A DNA stretch of 64,000 nt from the NCBI GenBank assembly GCA_951394045.1, contig OX595987.1, positions 3,038,001 to 3,102,000 of the forward strand. Direction: 5' to 3'. Below the pieces are notes generated by a model. That model did no database searches. It saw nothing but the letters and a program-made list of their open reading frames with translations, and was not told the DNA's origin. Below are positions 31,801 to 42,139 of this stretch, piece after piece. The stretch's first letter is position 1. Each line of letters begins with the position of its first letter. The DNA is from Nitzschia sp. DOCU1. Its lineage: Eukaryota > Bacillariophyta > Bacillariophyceae > Bacillariales > Bacillariaceae. The position numbers were made by a program, and so were the translations under genes.

Positions 31801-33095
31801 TCTGACAGATATTGATCGAGAATGGGGTGAAAGAGTGCCGGGTGCACAATGTGCAGGCGCAAGACTAACTACCACAGCTCCACGGCCGAACCTGGATCCA
31901 TGCAGGAGTTGGTCCCAGTCTTTGTCAATGAATGCATCAACATTACATCCAGGTTCTGGCAGGATCTGACAGATATTGGTGGAGAATGGTTTGAAAGAGT
32001 GCTCTTTGGAGCAGTTCCTACACGACATGACGCGCAGGACCAAGACTAACTACCACAGCTCCACGGCCGAACCTCGGATCCATGCAGGAGTTGGTCCTAG
32101 TCTTTGTCAATGAATGCATCAACATTACATCCAGGTTCTAGCAGGATCTGACAGATATTGGTGGAGAATGGTTTGAAAGAGTGCTCTTTGGAGCAGTTCC
32201 TACGCGACATGATGCGCAGGACCAAGACTAACTACCACAGCTCCACGGCCGAACCTCGGATCCATGCAGGAGTTGGTCCCAGTCTTTGTCAATGAATGCA
32301 TCAACATTACATCCAGGTTCTAGCAGGATCTGACAGATATTGGTGGAGAATGGTTTGAAAGAGTGCTCTTTGGAGCAGTTCCTACGCAACATGACGTGCA
32401 GGACCAAGACTAACTACCACAGCTCCACGGCCGAACCTCGGATCCATGCAGGAGTTGGTCCTAGTCTTTGTCAATGAATGAATCAACATTACATCCAGGT
32501 TCTGGCAGGATCTGACAGATATTGGTGGAGAATGGTTTGAAAGAGTGCTCTTTGGAGCAGTTCCTACACGACATGACGCGCAGGACCAAGACTAACTACC
32601 ACAGCTCCACGGCCGAACCTCGGATCCATGCAGGAGTTGGTCCTAGTCTTTGTCAATGAATGAATCAACATTACATCCAGGTTCTAGCAGGATCTGACAG
32701 ATATTGGTGGAGAATGGTTTGAAAGAGTGCTCTTTGGAGCAGTTCCTACACGACATGATGCGCAGGACCAAGACTAACTACCACAGCTCCACGGCCGAAC
32801 CTCGGATCCATGCAGGAGTTGGTCCTAGTCTTTGTCAATGAATGCATCAACATTACATCCAGGTTCTAGCAGGATCTGACAGATATTGGTGGAGAATGGT
32901 TTGAAAGAGTGCTCTTTGGAGCAGTTCCTATGTGACATGACGCGCAGGACCAAGACTAACTACCACAGCTCCACGGCCGAACCTCGGATCCATGCAGGAG
33001 TTGGTCCCAGTCTTTGTCAATGAATGCATCAACATTACATCCAGGTTCTAGCACGATCTGACAGATATTGGTGGAGAATGGTTTGAAAGAGTTGC
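31801..33095. repeat. 182-bp satellite, about seven units
   Basis: TCTGACAGATATTGGTGGAG recurs (start with minor variants) at 31801, 31965, 32147, 32329, 32511, 32693, 32875 and 33057. The spacing is exactly 182 bp except for the first, which is 164. Units are nearly identical, differing at a few sites (for example GACGCGCAGG / GATGCGCAGG, AATGCATCAA / AATGAATCAA). The period is not a multiple of three, so the frames seen in it are not coding. Confidence 0.95.
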
Positions 33096-33395
33096 GTGGC
33101 ATTCCCCGTTGTAACCTGGACTGTGCCTTTCTGCCCGGCATAGCGATGATAATCGCTGTCTCCATAGATCGTCCTTTTTGTGCGGCAGGCCTCGTTGTAC
33201 CCTCTACTTTGCCTTTTTTGTGTGGCATTCCCCGTTGTATCCTCTACTATGCCTTTCTGCCCAGCATAGTGACAATAACCACTGTCTCCTTAGATCGCCC
33301 TTTTTGTGCGGCCGTCCCCGTTGTCCCCTCTACTCTGCCTTTCTGCCCTGCATAGCGAAACATGCACTGTATCCCTAGGTTGTCCTTTTTGGGAT
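33096..33395. repeat. degenerate repeats sharing a core with the 73-bp satellite
   Basis: Recurring blocks GGCATTCCCCGTTGTA (about 33099 and 33223), CCTCTACT.TGCCTTT (three times) and CCTTTTTGTGCGGC. The core GTACCCTCTA..TTGCC-TTTTT echoes the 73-bp unit 3 kb to the left. Confidence 0.6.
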
Positions 33396-34685
33396 ACAGT
33401 GGTTGAATTATGGCTCGGCATTAATAACTTAGGGACCAATTATATAAAGGTCATTGGGCTCTTTTTGGTACAGAATTCTCTATTCCAAATGGTGGGTCAA
33501 TCCTTAGGGTTCGGGGAGTGCCAATAATGAAGGGATAAATGTTAAATTATGCATGGGGATGTTCCAATAGTGAAAGGATAAATGTTAAATTGTGAATGGG
33601 GATGGTCCAATAATGAATGGCAACGACAGTATGTATGGTATGTGTGCATTAAAAAAGGGGAAAATTGTTCATGGTGAAGGGGGAAAATGGCTATATCAAA
33701 GGGGGAAATAGGGCATAGATTTGGTGACCCCAATATTTTCCCTTTCCTGATGGAGCTTTGTGCTTGCATCCCTCATCAATTTCATTGAGTAGCTAGTAGA
33801 GCAAGGGCTTTCGTAAGCACTAGATTTTGCAATACAGGCTTGTTTTTGGAATACAAGATTTCATAAGATGCAATTTTGCACCACATGCTTCGTAACACTA
33901 TGCAATTTCCTAAGACTACACAAGATGCAATTTCATAAAACAAGATTTCACGACACATTTTGCACCAAGACATGATTTGCAACATGCTTTTTCATAACTC
34001 TAAGCCATTTCACAACACGCAGTTTTGTTACACACTATTTTGCAACCATCAAGAAGATGTTTGAGTGTGCCAAAGAGCACGGGCTTTATGTCTGGGTTCG
34101 CCAGCAGTGACACACAAAAATTGCATCTTTCCTATGTCCAAGTGCGATGTGGACTTGGACAGGACCTGAACTATTTATAGGATTTCAAGTGGTGGGCTTG
34201 TCCAACACTCCCTACACCACCTAGACAGTTTGCTTAAAGTTGGGCCTCCACCATCGCATGGTGGTATAGGGACTTTTGAGATGATAGAGTGAACCTCCTG
34301 AAAAGAAAACTGTCATTTTCAATGCACATGCAGTACACTAGAATACCCCTCTAGAACTAACAAGTAGTTATAATGAGATAGTATGCACAATAGCCTACGT
34401 GTCGTACATACATACCTAGCTGACGTCAACTTGGTCGAACATTCGTGGACACACGGACGGATGAGCAAGGCCACAATGGCTGACAACGATAATGTGGCAC
34501 CTCCAGTACTGCATATAGTAAAGTGTGCTGCACATTGTGGCTACTAATAGTTGTTTAATACTTATAAGGCAATTGCAACAAAGATGATTTTATGTAGTAG
34601 AAACAGCCCAATAGAGTGGCAGGACCACTTAAGCCATCATTGTATTTTGAATAGTAGTAGAGAATGTAGAGTTTGTTTGCACCAA
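33396..34685. other. AT-rich region without genes
   Basis: Low-complexity, AT-rich sequence. 33800-34040 is built from short degenerate blocks (GCAATTTCATAA, CAAGATTTCA, ATTTTGCACCA). A TGACGTCA lies near 34422. No gene seen. Confidence 0.5.
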
Positions 34686-36039
34686 CTAGTTGTTGCCCTG
34701 TAACTCTGTCTTTGAGAACTGCGATGAGGACGTCAATGGTTCCTTCAATGTGACACCATCATTGTCATCCTCATCATCACCATCAACAGTAGTAGTATCC
34801 TCATTGTCAGTTGACCCTTGGTGGCAGCTGATAATAGTGCCCAACAAAGAAGAATGTTGCATCTCCTCATCTAGCGATTCCCCAAACAACCACGAGAAGC
34901 CTCTTGAGGAAATTGAAGACTCGACTTGCCGTAAAAAGGGCAGTGCGGGTAAGAAGCTCAACTCTTCAAAGAAATCATTCGCCAGCCAGTTCTTGGACTG
35001 TTTCTTTTTATTTGACGGCCCAATGCTGATGCTTTCTTGTTCTTGGTGACTTGTCTTCTGCCGCTTCTTCTTGTTTGACCCACAAGCTGCTGGCTCTGCT
35101 GACGTAAGAATCTCTTGTTGGATTGTGACATTAGCGATGGCTGCAGTAGAGCGGCTTCCAGCCCCTGCCCCCCCATGTGTAAATGGATAGCCGAAGAACC
35201 TCACTCTGACTGATGGTATTTTCCTTGGTAAAGCTGTCTATGATGCCTGTGATGGTGGCAACATAAGACACGCTTCCGTCACTTGACTGGAAAAACTTCT
35301 CCACATGGCCTACTGTCATTTTGACATGATAATCACCGGGGCAATTCGCAGGCATAAGGAGGCAGCGGTCCAAGAAATCCACTGGATGCATGCCTGTGAT
35401 TTCAAACGATGACATCAGAACAACTTCAGCCCCCTTCTCAATTGTGGTAATTGCCCGAATCACGCCATTGGCAGTCATTCTGGCATTAGCAGGGGGCGTC
35501 TCTTTACCGGAGTTGCGTATAAATGCAGCACCAAAATTTAAGGGCTGAGCACTTCCATTTGCAGTGTCTGTTGGACACTTCAAAGTTAAAATTTCTCCTT
35601 CCTTCAGAGGAACAAGAGCAAAGACTCCATACACATTGTCATCATTGCCTTGCGACCCAACTGGTTTAAGCTCAAAAATTGCTGAGATATCTGCTCTCTC
35701 TGCCATAACTCCTGCATTACGGTTGATGGACATTTTCAGCCTAAGCGGTCCCTCACCAGGAAGAAGATCCCAGCAACACAGCTTATGTTCAATGGCACCC
35801 ACCATACCAATATATCTTGTTGAATGCTGGAAATGCACTTCATTTTCCAAGGGAGAGAACTGTGGGAACTGCCTCATGTCAACACCATCTTCAGCCCTGA
35901 AATTAGGTTTGTGGCAAGTGGAAAGAGCAGCCACAAGCCAAGGAACCTGATAATCGTACTCCGCCCCCATGTTGGGTGCAGGTTCTTCTTCTGTCACAAG
36001 TAGACCAACCATTGTTATGTCAACCATTTGAGATGGCAT
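34686..36039 (-). CDS. unrecognised protein in two overlapping frames (probable single gene with one frameshift)
   Basis: The first frame (36039-35131, 302 residues, ATG start) has two segments resembling the core of a SET-like fold: GVFALVPLKEGEILTL and GVIRAITTIEKGAEVVLMSS, the latter preceded by NARMTANG. It continues to VRLSIYTWGG-like sequence at a run of seven G near 35167-35173. Removing one G joins it to the second frame (AGAGSRSTAAIANVTI, then a nuclear-localisation-like NKKKRQK and an acidic tail), for a total of about 470 residues. The SET assignment is weak because catalytic residues cannot be confirmed. Surrounded by satellites and a fold-back, it may be transposon-derived. Confidence 0.5.
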
Positions 36040-36582
36040 GATCCACCTGCACTTAGGGATGTTAAGAAAGTGGAAACAAACTGCTGGGGGGGGGAATCAA
36101 AAGTGTTTGTAAGATAATTTGTGAGCAAAATTAGAAATGCATCATCATCATGAGATGAAGACCTGTAGCCTCCTGTGGCTCTGGTAGACTTGAGTCAATA
36201 TGCATTGGTTGACACCAGGCCCAAGGCCACATCAACCTGACATGTAGTACTGAATCTACGCATTCCTACCTGCTGCATCCTGGATGATCAAGGTTCTTTG
36301 GAACTTGACGATGCTGAGTTCCCAGGGTTCTTCAGAACTTTTTGATGCCAGGTTGTTCTTAGGTGACAGTGAAATCAAAACCTGCGTCACTCAAGATGAA
36401 GTGACAGTGAAATAAATCGAAACCTGCGTCAACCTGCGTCACACGAGGGTGGCAGAAATGGGGAACATGTTCCAAGGTTTCAATGATGGATAGTTCTGCA
36501 AGGTGTTTGCAGGCTGCGGACAAAATCCTATTGCTATCGGGGCTTAACTCCTCAAACTTTCGAAGATTGTCCCTTTCGACAC
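36040..36582. other. intergenic, short direct repeats
   Basis: A segment GTGACAGTGAAAT...AAACCTGCGTCA occurs twice in close succession (about 36363 and 36400). Related TTCTTCAGAACTTTTTGATG and TTCTTTGGAACTTGACGATG lie about 45 bp apart near 36300-36350. No gene supported. Confidence 0.45.
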
Positions 36583-36682
36583 GCATTCTCGATCCTTAAC
36601 GCCGCACCAATCTAAGTATTTCAGAATTTTTTGATTTTTTCTGAAATACTATTATTTGCGCGGCTTTAACGACCAAGAATGC
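36583..36682. repeat. fold-back element (44-bp imperfect inverted repeat)
   Basis: The left arm starts GCATTCTCGATCCTTAACGC and ends AGTATTTCAGAA at 36626. The right arm, 36639-36682, is its complement with about nine mismatches (reverse complement begins GCATTCTTGGTCGTTAAAGC and ends AGTATTTCAGAA). The loop is about 12 bp of T-rich sequence. The inner 12 bp pair perfectly. Similarity may extend a further 10-15 bp on both sides. It is a MITE-like or hairpin-forming element. Confidence 0.8.
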
Positions 36683-37497
36683 GACATTTCGCAAAGTAGC
36701 TACGGGCTATTGTTGAAACGTCGAGGTTGAGAATGCGCGATTTTTTGCTAAATCCAATGGCTTCCACGGCGTTAAGAGCACCTTGAAGATACTTAAGCCT
36801 CCTTGAAGCTTCGGTTTGGGAATAGCCCCGAGATTAATTAATGAACTGCACGCTTGGCCGAATCGTGCGACTGGAACCAAGAGCAACGAAACATCGGCGG
36901 CAAACCCCAACCGCGATACCAAACCATCAAACAAAAAGATAAACGCAGCGGGGCAACACAAACGCAACGACGCACCCAATGCACCGAACGAAACTACAAT
37001 CAACATATGGAGTGAACGATGTATTCCGAGTGCCGAGATGGACAGCGTCGGAAGGGGAACAAACGGTAGGTACGCCATGGTTGCTGTTTGTGTTGTTGTT
37101 GTCGAAAAAAGTGAGGCAAGCGTCGAACGAAGCGGAATTTGGCCATGCGTGGACGCCCTCAGATTGAAAGAGTCCAAGAAGTCAAAAATAGTCTGATAGT
37201 CGCCCGCTTCGTCTCTTTGGCGCGGCTGGCTGGGCGCGCAGTGCCGCCAGCATCGATTGGCAGCAGCCACGCTCACGGCACAATGGACAAAAAGGGAGAG
37301 AGTCCGCCATTCATTCACTCGTTGAATCGCATTGTTGCAGATATCCGATTATTATTCGATTCGATTCCGTCAGTTCGATAGTCGGCATTGCATTGCAGGA
37401 TTGTCATTATTATTGTCAAATAATTACTCATTGTGACACGAGATTATCACTGGTTGTGAAACGATATTGAACGAGTGAAAAAGACTATCCATTCAAA
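36683..37497. other. upstream region of the 929-residue gene
   Basis: Overlapping short frames on both strands but no conserved features. The last 120 bp before ATG 37498 are AT-rich. Confidence 0.4.
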
Positions 37498-40372
37498 ATG
37501 TCCAGTCGCGCCAACAAACGCAATGCCAACAAACCCGACTTGGGTGGCTCCCACCCTCAAGAACTCAAGGCGGATCACCGTCATTTCTTGGTACGAAGTT
37601 TGGACCGCAATGACGTCGAACTGGCAGCCTTAACAAAGCTCAATCATTCCCTGAAAGCGGCCCGAGCCCGAATCTTGGAATCGTGCGGTGAATTAGTCTT
37701 GTTAGATTTGGGATCGGGACGATTGACCTTGGTGAATGATGAATTGCATGAAGAAAAGCGAACGACGAATATTAGTACTGCTGCCAAGGACGCTGCTGCT
37801 GGCAATGCAGACAAGCAGCCGCCGCCGCCTCCAGAAGAAGAAGAGTCGTATTCTCTCACACCGGCTCAAAAAGAGGTTTGCGTCGATTTTTTGTTGCGCA
37901 TGAAATTGCGTCGCAAGCTTCAAAATCGTTTGGTGAGACGTTTGAATCGTGTGGCACAAGCCATGGATGGTGCCGATGTGAGTCCTCCGGCTCCCCCACG
38001 TTATGGCGACTTGAGACTTAACGTGGACCCGAAAGCCGTCAAAGCGCAAGCCGAGCGGTGGGAACGTCAAGCCGAAGCGAAACGACGGATTCAACAAGCG
38101 AGGGAAATGCTGGAAAAAGAATCCGAAAGCGAAAAGGAACCTACAGTAGTGACGAGTCTGCCCGCAGTCAAGGAGGGAGAGGAGGAAACGACGACGACGG
38201 CTCCTTCCGAAGACAAGCCGACGGAAGAGGCACCGCCAGTGGAAGCCACGGAAAGCAGCACTGAGAATGCTGCTCCAAAGGAGGCTAGTGTCGAAGAAAC
38301 GGCAGTAGCAGCAGCGGACGAAACGCCCAGTGATCCAAAACCACAACAACATGAAGCGTCGTTGCCCACTTTGGAGATCCAGGAGGATCCTTCCCCACCC
38401 CCCACAGTGTCTGGCGACCCGGATCCCGTCGAATCGACCGTCGAAAAACCAATGATGGACACTAATGATTCTCCCCCATCCCTCCAAGATGAGTATGCTG
38501 TCTTGCGCGAATACGATGATGCCTATGAAAAAGTCTGGGACAAGGAATCAAAACAATTTACCTATGTCTTGGCAAAGCAACCTTTTGTGCCAGACTATTT
38601 GAGCATCAAGGCAGGAGCCGCCATTGGAGCACAGACGCGTCTCTTGTCGGAACAAGAACGGGAACAAGAACACAAGCGATGGCAAACGTCGCTGCTAGGA
38701 AGGATTCCTCATCAGCCCACATTTGAAGAACTGGGACTCAAGAATCGAGTCTTTTATCTGGAGCAACGTCGAAAACGCTGTTTGGAAGAAACCGTCGAAG
38801 ATGACGAGGAAGAAGAAAACGACGCGAAAAGGCAAAAAACAGATGCGGATGATGCAGACAAAAAGGCAGAAGATGACAAGGATGAGGTTGCTGACATGGA
38901 CGTGGAAAAGGAGGAGCCTGAAACGAAGAAGGATGAGAAAAAGAAAGACGAGGATAACGACGGCAGTGACATGTTTGGCGATGACGAAGAGAAATCGGAC
39001 AAGGATAATGATAAGAAAAGCAAGGAAGACGACAAGGATGGAGACGACAGTAGCGATATGTTTGGTGAAGATGACGACGATGACAAGAAAACGGAAGAGA
39101 AAACCGCTGATCCGAGCACGGCACCCGAAGGAGAAATCAAAAAGATCAAGTTGGAACCCCGCAAGAAGAAGGAAGAAGAGACCAATGACGAAAATGCAGC
39201 GACCGAGGCGCCAGTAGAGGAGCCCAAGAGGATACGCCCCATGTCCTTGGCGGCGGTTCCGTCCTTTTATGAACAAGATATGATTCGTATCCGTGCCGTG
39301 CACGGTGATTTGTTGAGTTCGTCCATGTTGGAACATGTTCAGCGTCAAATGGCAGAAGCCACAAATGAATATAACGCTGGTAAGTGAAGTATATGCGTCG
39401 GGGTGGAAATGTGTAATATTCACTCTTTGGTGTACTAACTACTTGTTGTCTCGTCATCGCGCAGCCTTTGAGTTTTCCAATAAACTCTACGAACACAAAG
39501 ACCGCCTTCAGCAGAATCTTGTCTTTTTTACTACTCGTAGCAAAACTGAGCTTGCCAAGATCCACAGTGAGTACCAGTTGCAAGTGGCTGTGGCCAAGCA
39601 ACGCTGGTTGAAGCAAAAAATTGAACACGATCAAAATCGCACGAAGCAGTTCCTTCCTTCAAACTGGGGACGGCAACCTTTTGGGACCAATATGACGCAA
39701 AACTATCAGCGGCGTGGTGGTGTTGCGGGCATGGTAGGTAGCCTCATGGCGGACATTGTGGATGGAGCCATTATAATGCTTGAGGGTCAGATCCCTAATA
39801 ACAAGTTTGAGCCATTTGTCCCACCTCCCGACCCCCGCGCCAACAAACAGACGGGCGAGACGGTGTTGCAGCAGCATCAGCGCATGGAACTTGAGTTGAA
39901 GCGTCAGCTCCAGGACTGTATGGCCAAACTGCAAGCGAGTGAAACAGATCGTCAGCGCGCTTGGTCTAAAATGATGAAAATAAAAGCCGAAATCGAGCCT
40001 CCGTCCATGATGGGCCGTCGAGGAGGACGTTATGACCTGAGCAACTATCACTTGATTCCCTTGCCTCCGCTTCGCGGCAGTAACCTCCAACAACTGCCGC
40101 GGGAATTTGTGACTCGCGCGGCGGTTGCCTCCTACACGCCCCGCGCCCCCACGTCAACGGCGCCTTCTCTTGATGCTAATGGCGCTGCGAATGATTCCAA
40201 ATATTCGGCCGCCCGCGTCAGAGAACGGATCAGTTCCGATGGTACGGTGGCTCCCGTGTCGGAGCCAAAGGTTACCAGGGAAGGATTGTATATGCGACCG
40301 GCCGGACGAACTCGCAAGGGAATGCAATGGGATGCAGTGCGGGGAATCTGGGTTCCGGAGGGAAGTCAATAG
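37498..40372 (+). CDS. large acidic coiled-coil protein, function unknown
   Basis: Exons are 37498-39379 and 39465-40372; an 85-bp GT-AG intron splits an Ala codon (YNA|FEFSN), giving 929 residues. Residues 20-175 are mostly helical (LKADHRHFLVRSLDRNDVEL, LLRMKLRRKLQNRLVRRLNR). Residues 200-330 are Glu/Pro/Thr-rich. A conserved-looking block follows (YLSIKAGAAIGAQTRLLSEQ, FEELGLKNRVFYLEQRRKRC). Next comes a long Asp/Glu/Lys tract with two SDMFG(D/E)D repeats. The C-terminal third has another coiled coil and ends RKGMQWDAVRGIWVPEGSQ. The SDMFG acidic repeats recall nuclear transcription-elongation proteins, but this is only resemblance. It ends 42 bp from the convergent reductase gene. Confidence 0.75.
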
Positions 40373-40414
40373 AGAACATAAGAGAATGTACGTAAACGTG
40401 AAATTTTAGCCATT

Positions 40415-41293
40415 CTAGAGTTTGGACCGCGGAGCTTGTGCTCGACTAGTCTTTTCTACTTTTCTTGATAGCTCAGCCACCATCTCCTTAGGCACCAAAG
40501 GCGGCCGGTACAACCATTCACCACCGTCGACAATCAAGACATCGCCGGTAATGTATTTTGCACTAGCCAGAAAAACTGCCGCATGTCCTATCTCGCTCGC
40601 CTCTCCCATCCGTCCGAGAGGAATACCATCCGCAATCATGTCATTTACTTGTCCTGCAGTCATTCCTGGAGCCAATTTGGTCGTCCCTGGAGTATCTTTT
40701 ATAGGCCCTGGTGCAATTCCTACGACCCTTATACCATCGCATCCCCACTCAAGGGCTAGACTCCTAGTCAGAGAATCCACTGCTGCCTTGGCAGCCGAAG
40801 CATGAGCTTGCCAGTGAGTGGCGGGGCACTGCAGTGTGGCCGAAATGTTGATAATTGTGGACTCGGATTGTTTCGAGAGCACCGGATAGGCCGCATTCGA
40901 CATGTTGAAGGTACCCAGAGCGTCGATTCCCATGACAGTGGCAAATCCTTTTGGTTTCAAAGCCCGAGCTTCTGCTAGAAAATTTCCAGCCGCGCCATTC
41001 ACCAGAATATCCAAGCGACCGAATTGTTCCAGGGCGTATTGGACAGCCCGAGTACAAGAAGCAGGATCCCTTACATCACAGACCTGATAAAGACATCTCT
41101 TCCCGGTTGTTTCCTCCAATAGTTTGGACGATCGGGCCAAAAAATTCTCCCGACGCCCACAAATTACCGCGGATTGGGCACCGTGCAGGAGGAGTTGTTT
41201 GGTAACTTCGAAACAAATTCCAGAGCCTCCCCCAGTGACCAGGGCCACTTTCCCCGCTAGACAGTCTGACCGAAATGGCGATGTGATGCTCAT
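40415..41293 (-). CDS. DECR2: peroxisomal 2,4-dienoyl-CoA reductase (SDR family)
   Basis: It reduces 2,4-dienoyl-CoA with NADPH during degradation of polyunsaturated fatty acids. Single exon, 292 residues. Rossmann motif TGGGSGI, cofactor pocket CGRRENF, DVRDPASC, NGAAGNFLA (NNAAGNF-type, typical of DECR), and an active-site helix HASAAKAAVDSLTRSLALEW. The usual SDR Tyr is absent from this position, as in DECR enzymes. APGPIKDT and the C-terminal IVDGGEW also fit. The last three residues are SKL, a canonical PTS1 peroxisomal import signal. With the FadE gene it gives this window two beta-oxidation enzymes. Confidence 0.92.
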   Translation of the reverse strand: MSITSPFRSDCLAGKVALVTGGGSGICFEVTKQLLLHGAQSAVICGRRENFLARSSKLLEETTGKRCLYQVCDVRDPASCTRAVQYALEQFGRLDILVNGAAGNFLAEARALKPKGFATVMGIDALGTFNMSNAAYPVLSKQSESTIINISATLQCPATHWQAHASAAKAAVDSLTRSLALEWGCDGIRVVGIAPGPIKDTPGTTKLAPGMTAGQVNDMIADGIPLGRMGEASEIGHAAVFLASAKYITGDVLIVDGGEWLYRPPLVPKEMVAELSRKVEKTSRAQAPRSKL

Positions 41294-42139
41294 CTTACAA
41301 GGTTATGTTGATGATACGTCCAGGGTACTTCAGCAGAGAAGTGAAAACAAGCCAGATCCATCGGGTCGTGGTTGCTACGATCCTCGTTGTTGGAAGCAGG
41401 TTTCGCCAAAAAGGGGTTGAACTCAATGGGGTTCACTTCCCACGAAGTTCATCCGGTTGTCCCCCTCCCCCAGTCGCAAAAGAGTTCCGAATCACGAAGG
41501 GGCTCTGGCCTTCAAACAGAACAGGCTGCAACCACTTTAACCGTAATTTTATCGAAATGACTTAAATGTTTAATGACATCGAGAAGTCCGACCTCTAACG
41601 AAGGATTCAGTATCATTTTGCTGTACAGATGACACTGAAGTGGCATCCTCAGTCCGCACACTTCACGTGTTTCCGTGCGCACACCCTCTCCATGTGGTGA
41701 CATTGTCAATCCAGATTTCATCAGCGCTGAAGAATTTTATTGTTCCCCCTACCCGAAAACGCGCTGTAACTGCCCCGCGCCCGCCGACGCAAGCGACAGA
41801 TCCATGCGCACGGGCGTCATTTTTTCGCGATCTATCGGCTTCGTTGATCCAGTACCAGATCCTACGTCCTTGCAAGGGAAAGGATTCTCTCTTGGCCCAT
41901 CATCCTCCGAAACTCAGATTTTCGCCATCCCATCCATCATCGCAACACACATCACTTGCTGGGTTTGTGCAAGATCTGGATTGAGGAATCATTCCTTTTG
42001 TAGTCTTCCCTGGGGTAGACAGACAGTTCTCTAAGATAGAGTAATTCTGGAAGTCTTTGAGAGGCAGGAGGCTAGATTTTCTAGCTTTTTGGAGCTCCAA
42101 TCGATCCATTTATCAAACGGCAAACGTCTTTCTTTCATC
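41294..42139. other. divergent promoter region, no gene seen
   Basis: Between the reductase start and the F-box-kinase start. The frames on both strands show no family features. Confidence 0.4.

Noticed and set aside
29442..33095. Possible CRISPR array
   Set aside because: Units are whole tandem repeats without unique spacers, in a eukaryotic genome.
31750..33228. Frames on both strands in the 182-bp array
   Set aside because: The period is not a multiple of three, so the protein would change frame at each unit.
33396..34685. Centromere
   Set aside because: AT-rich sequence next to satellites is suggestive, but by eye it is not as GC-poor as described diatom centromeres, and no CENH3 data are available.
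38695..39242. Frames on both strands overlapping the acidic tract
   Set aside because: Shadows of the Asp/Glu/Lys run in the 929-residue gene.
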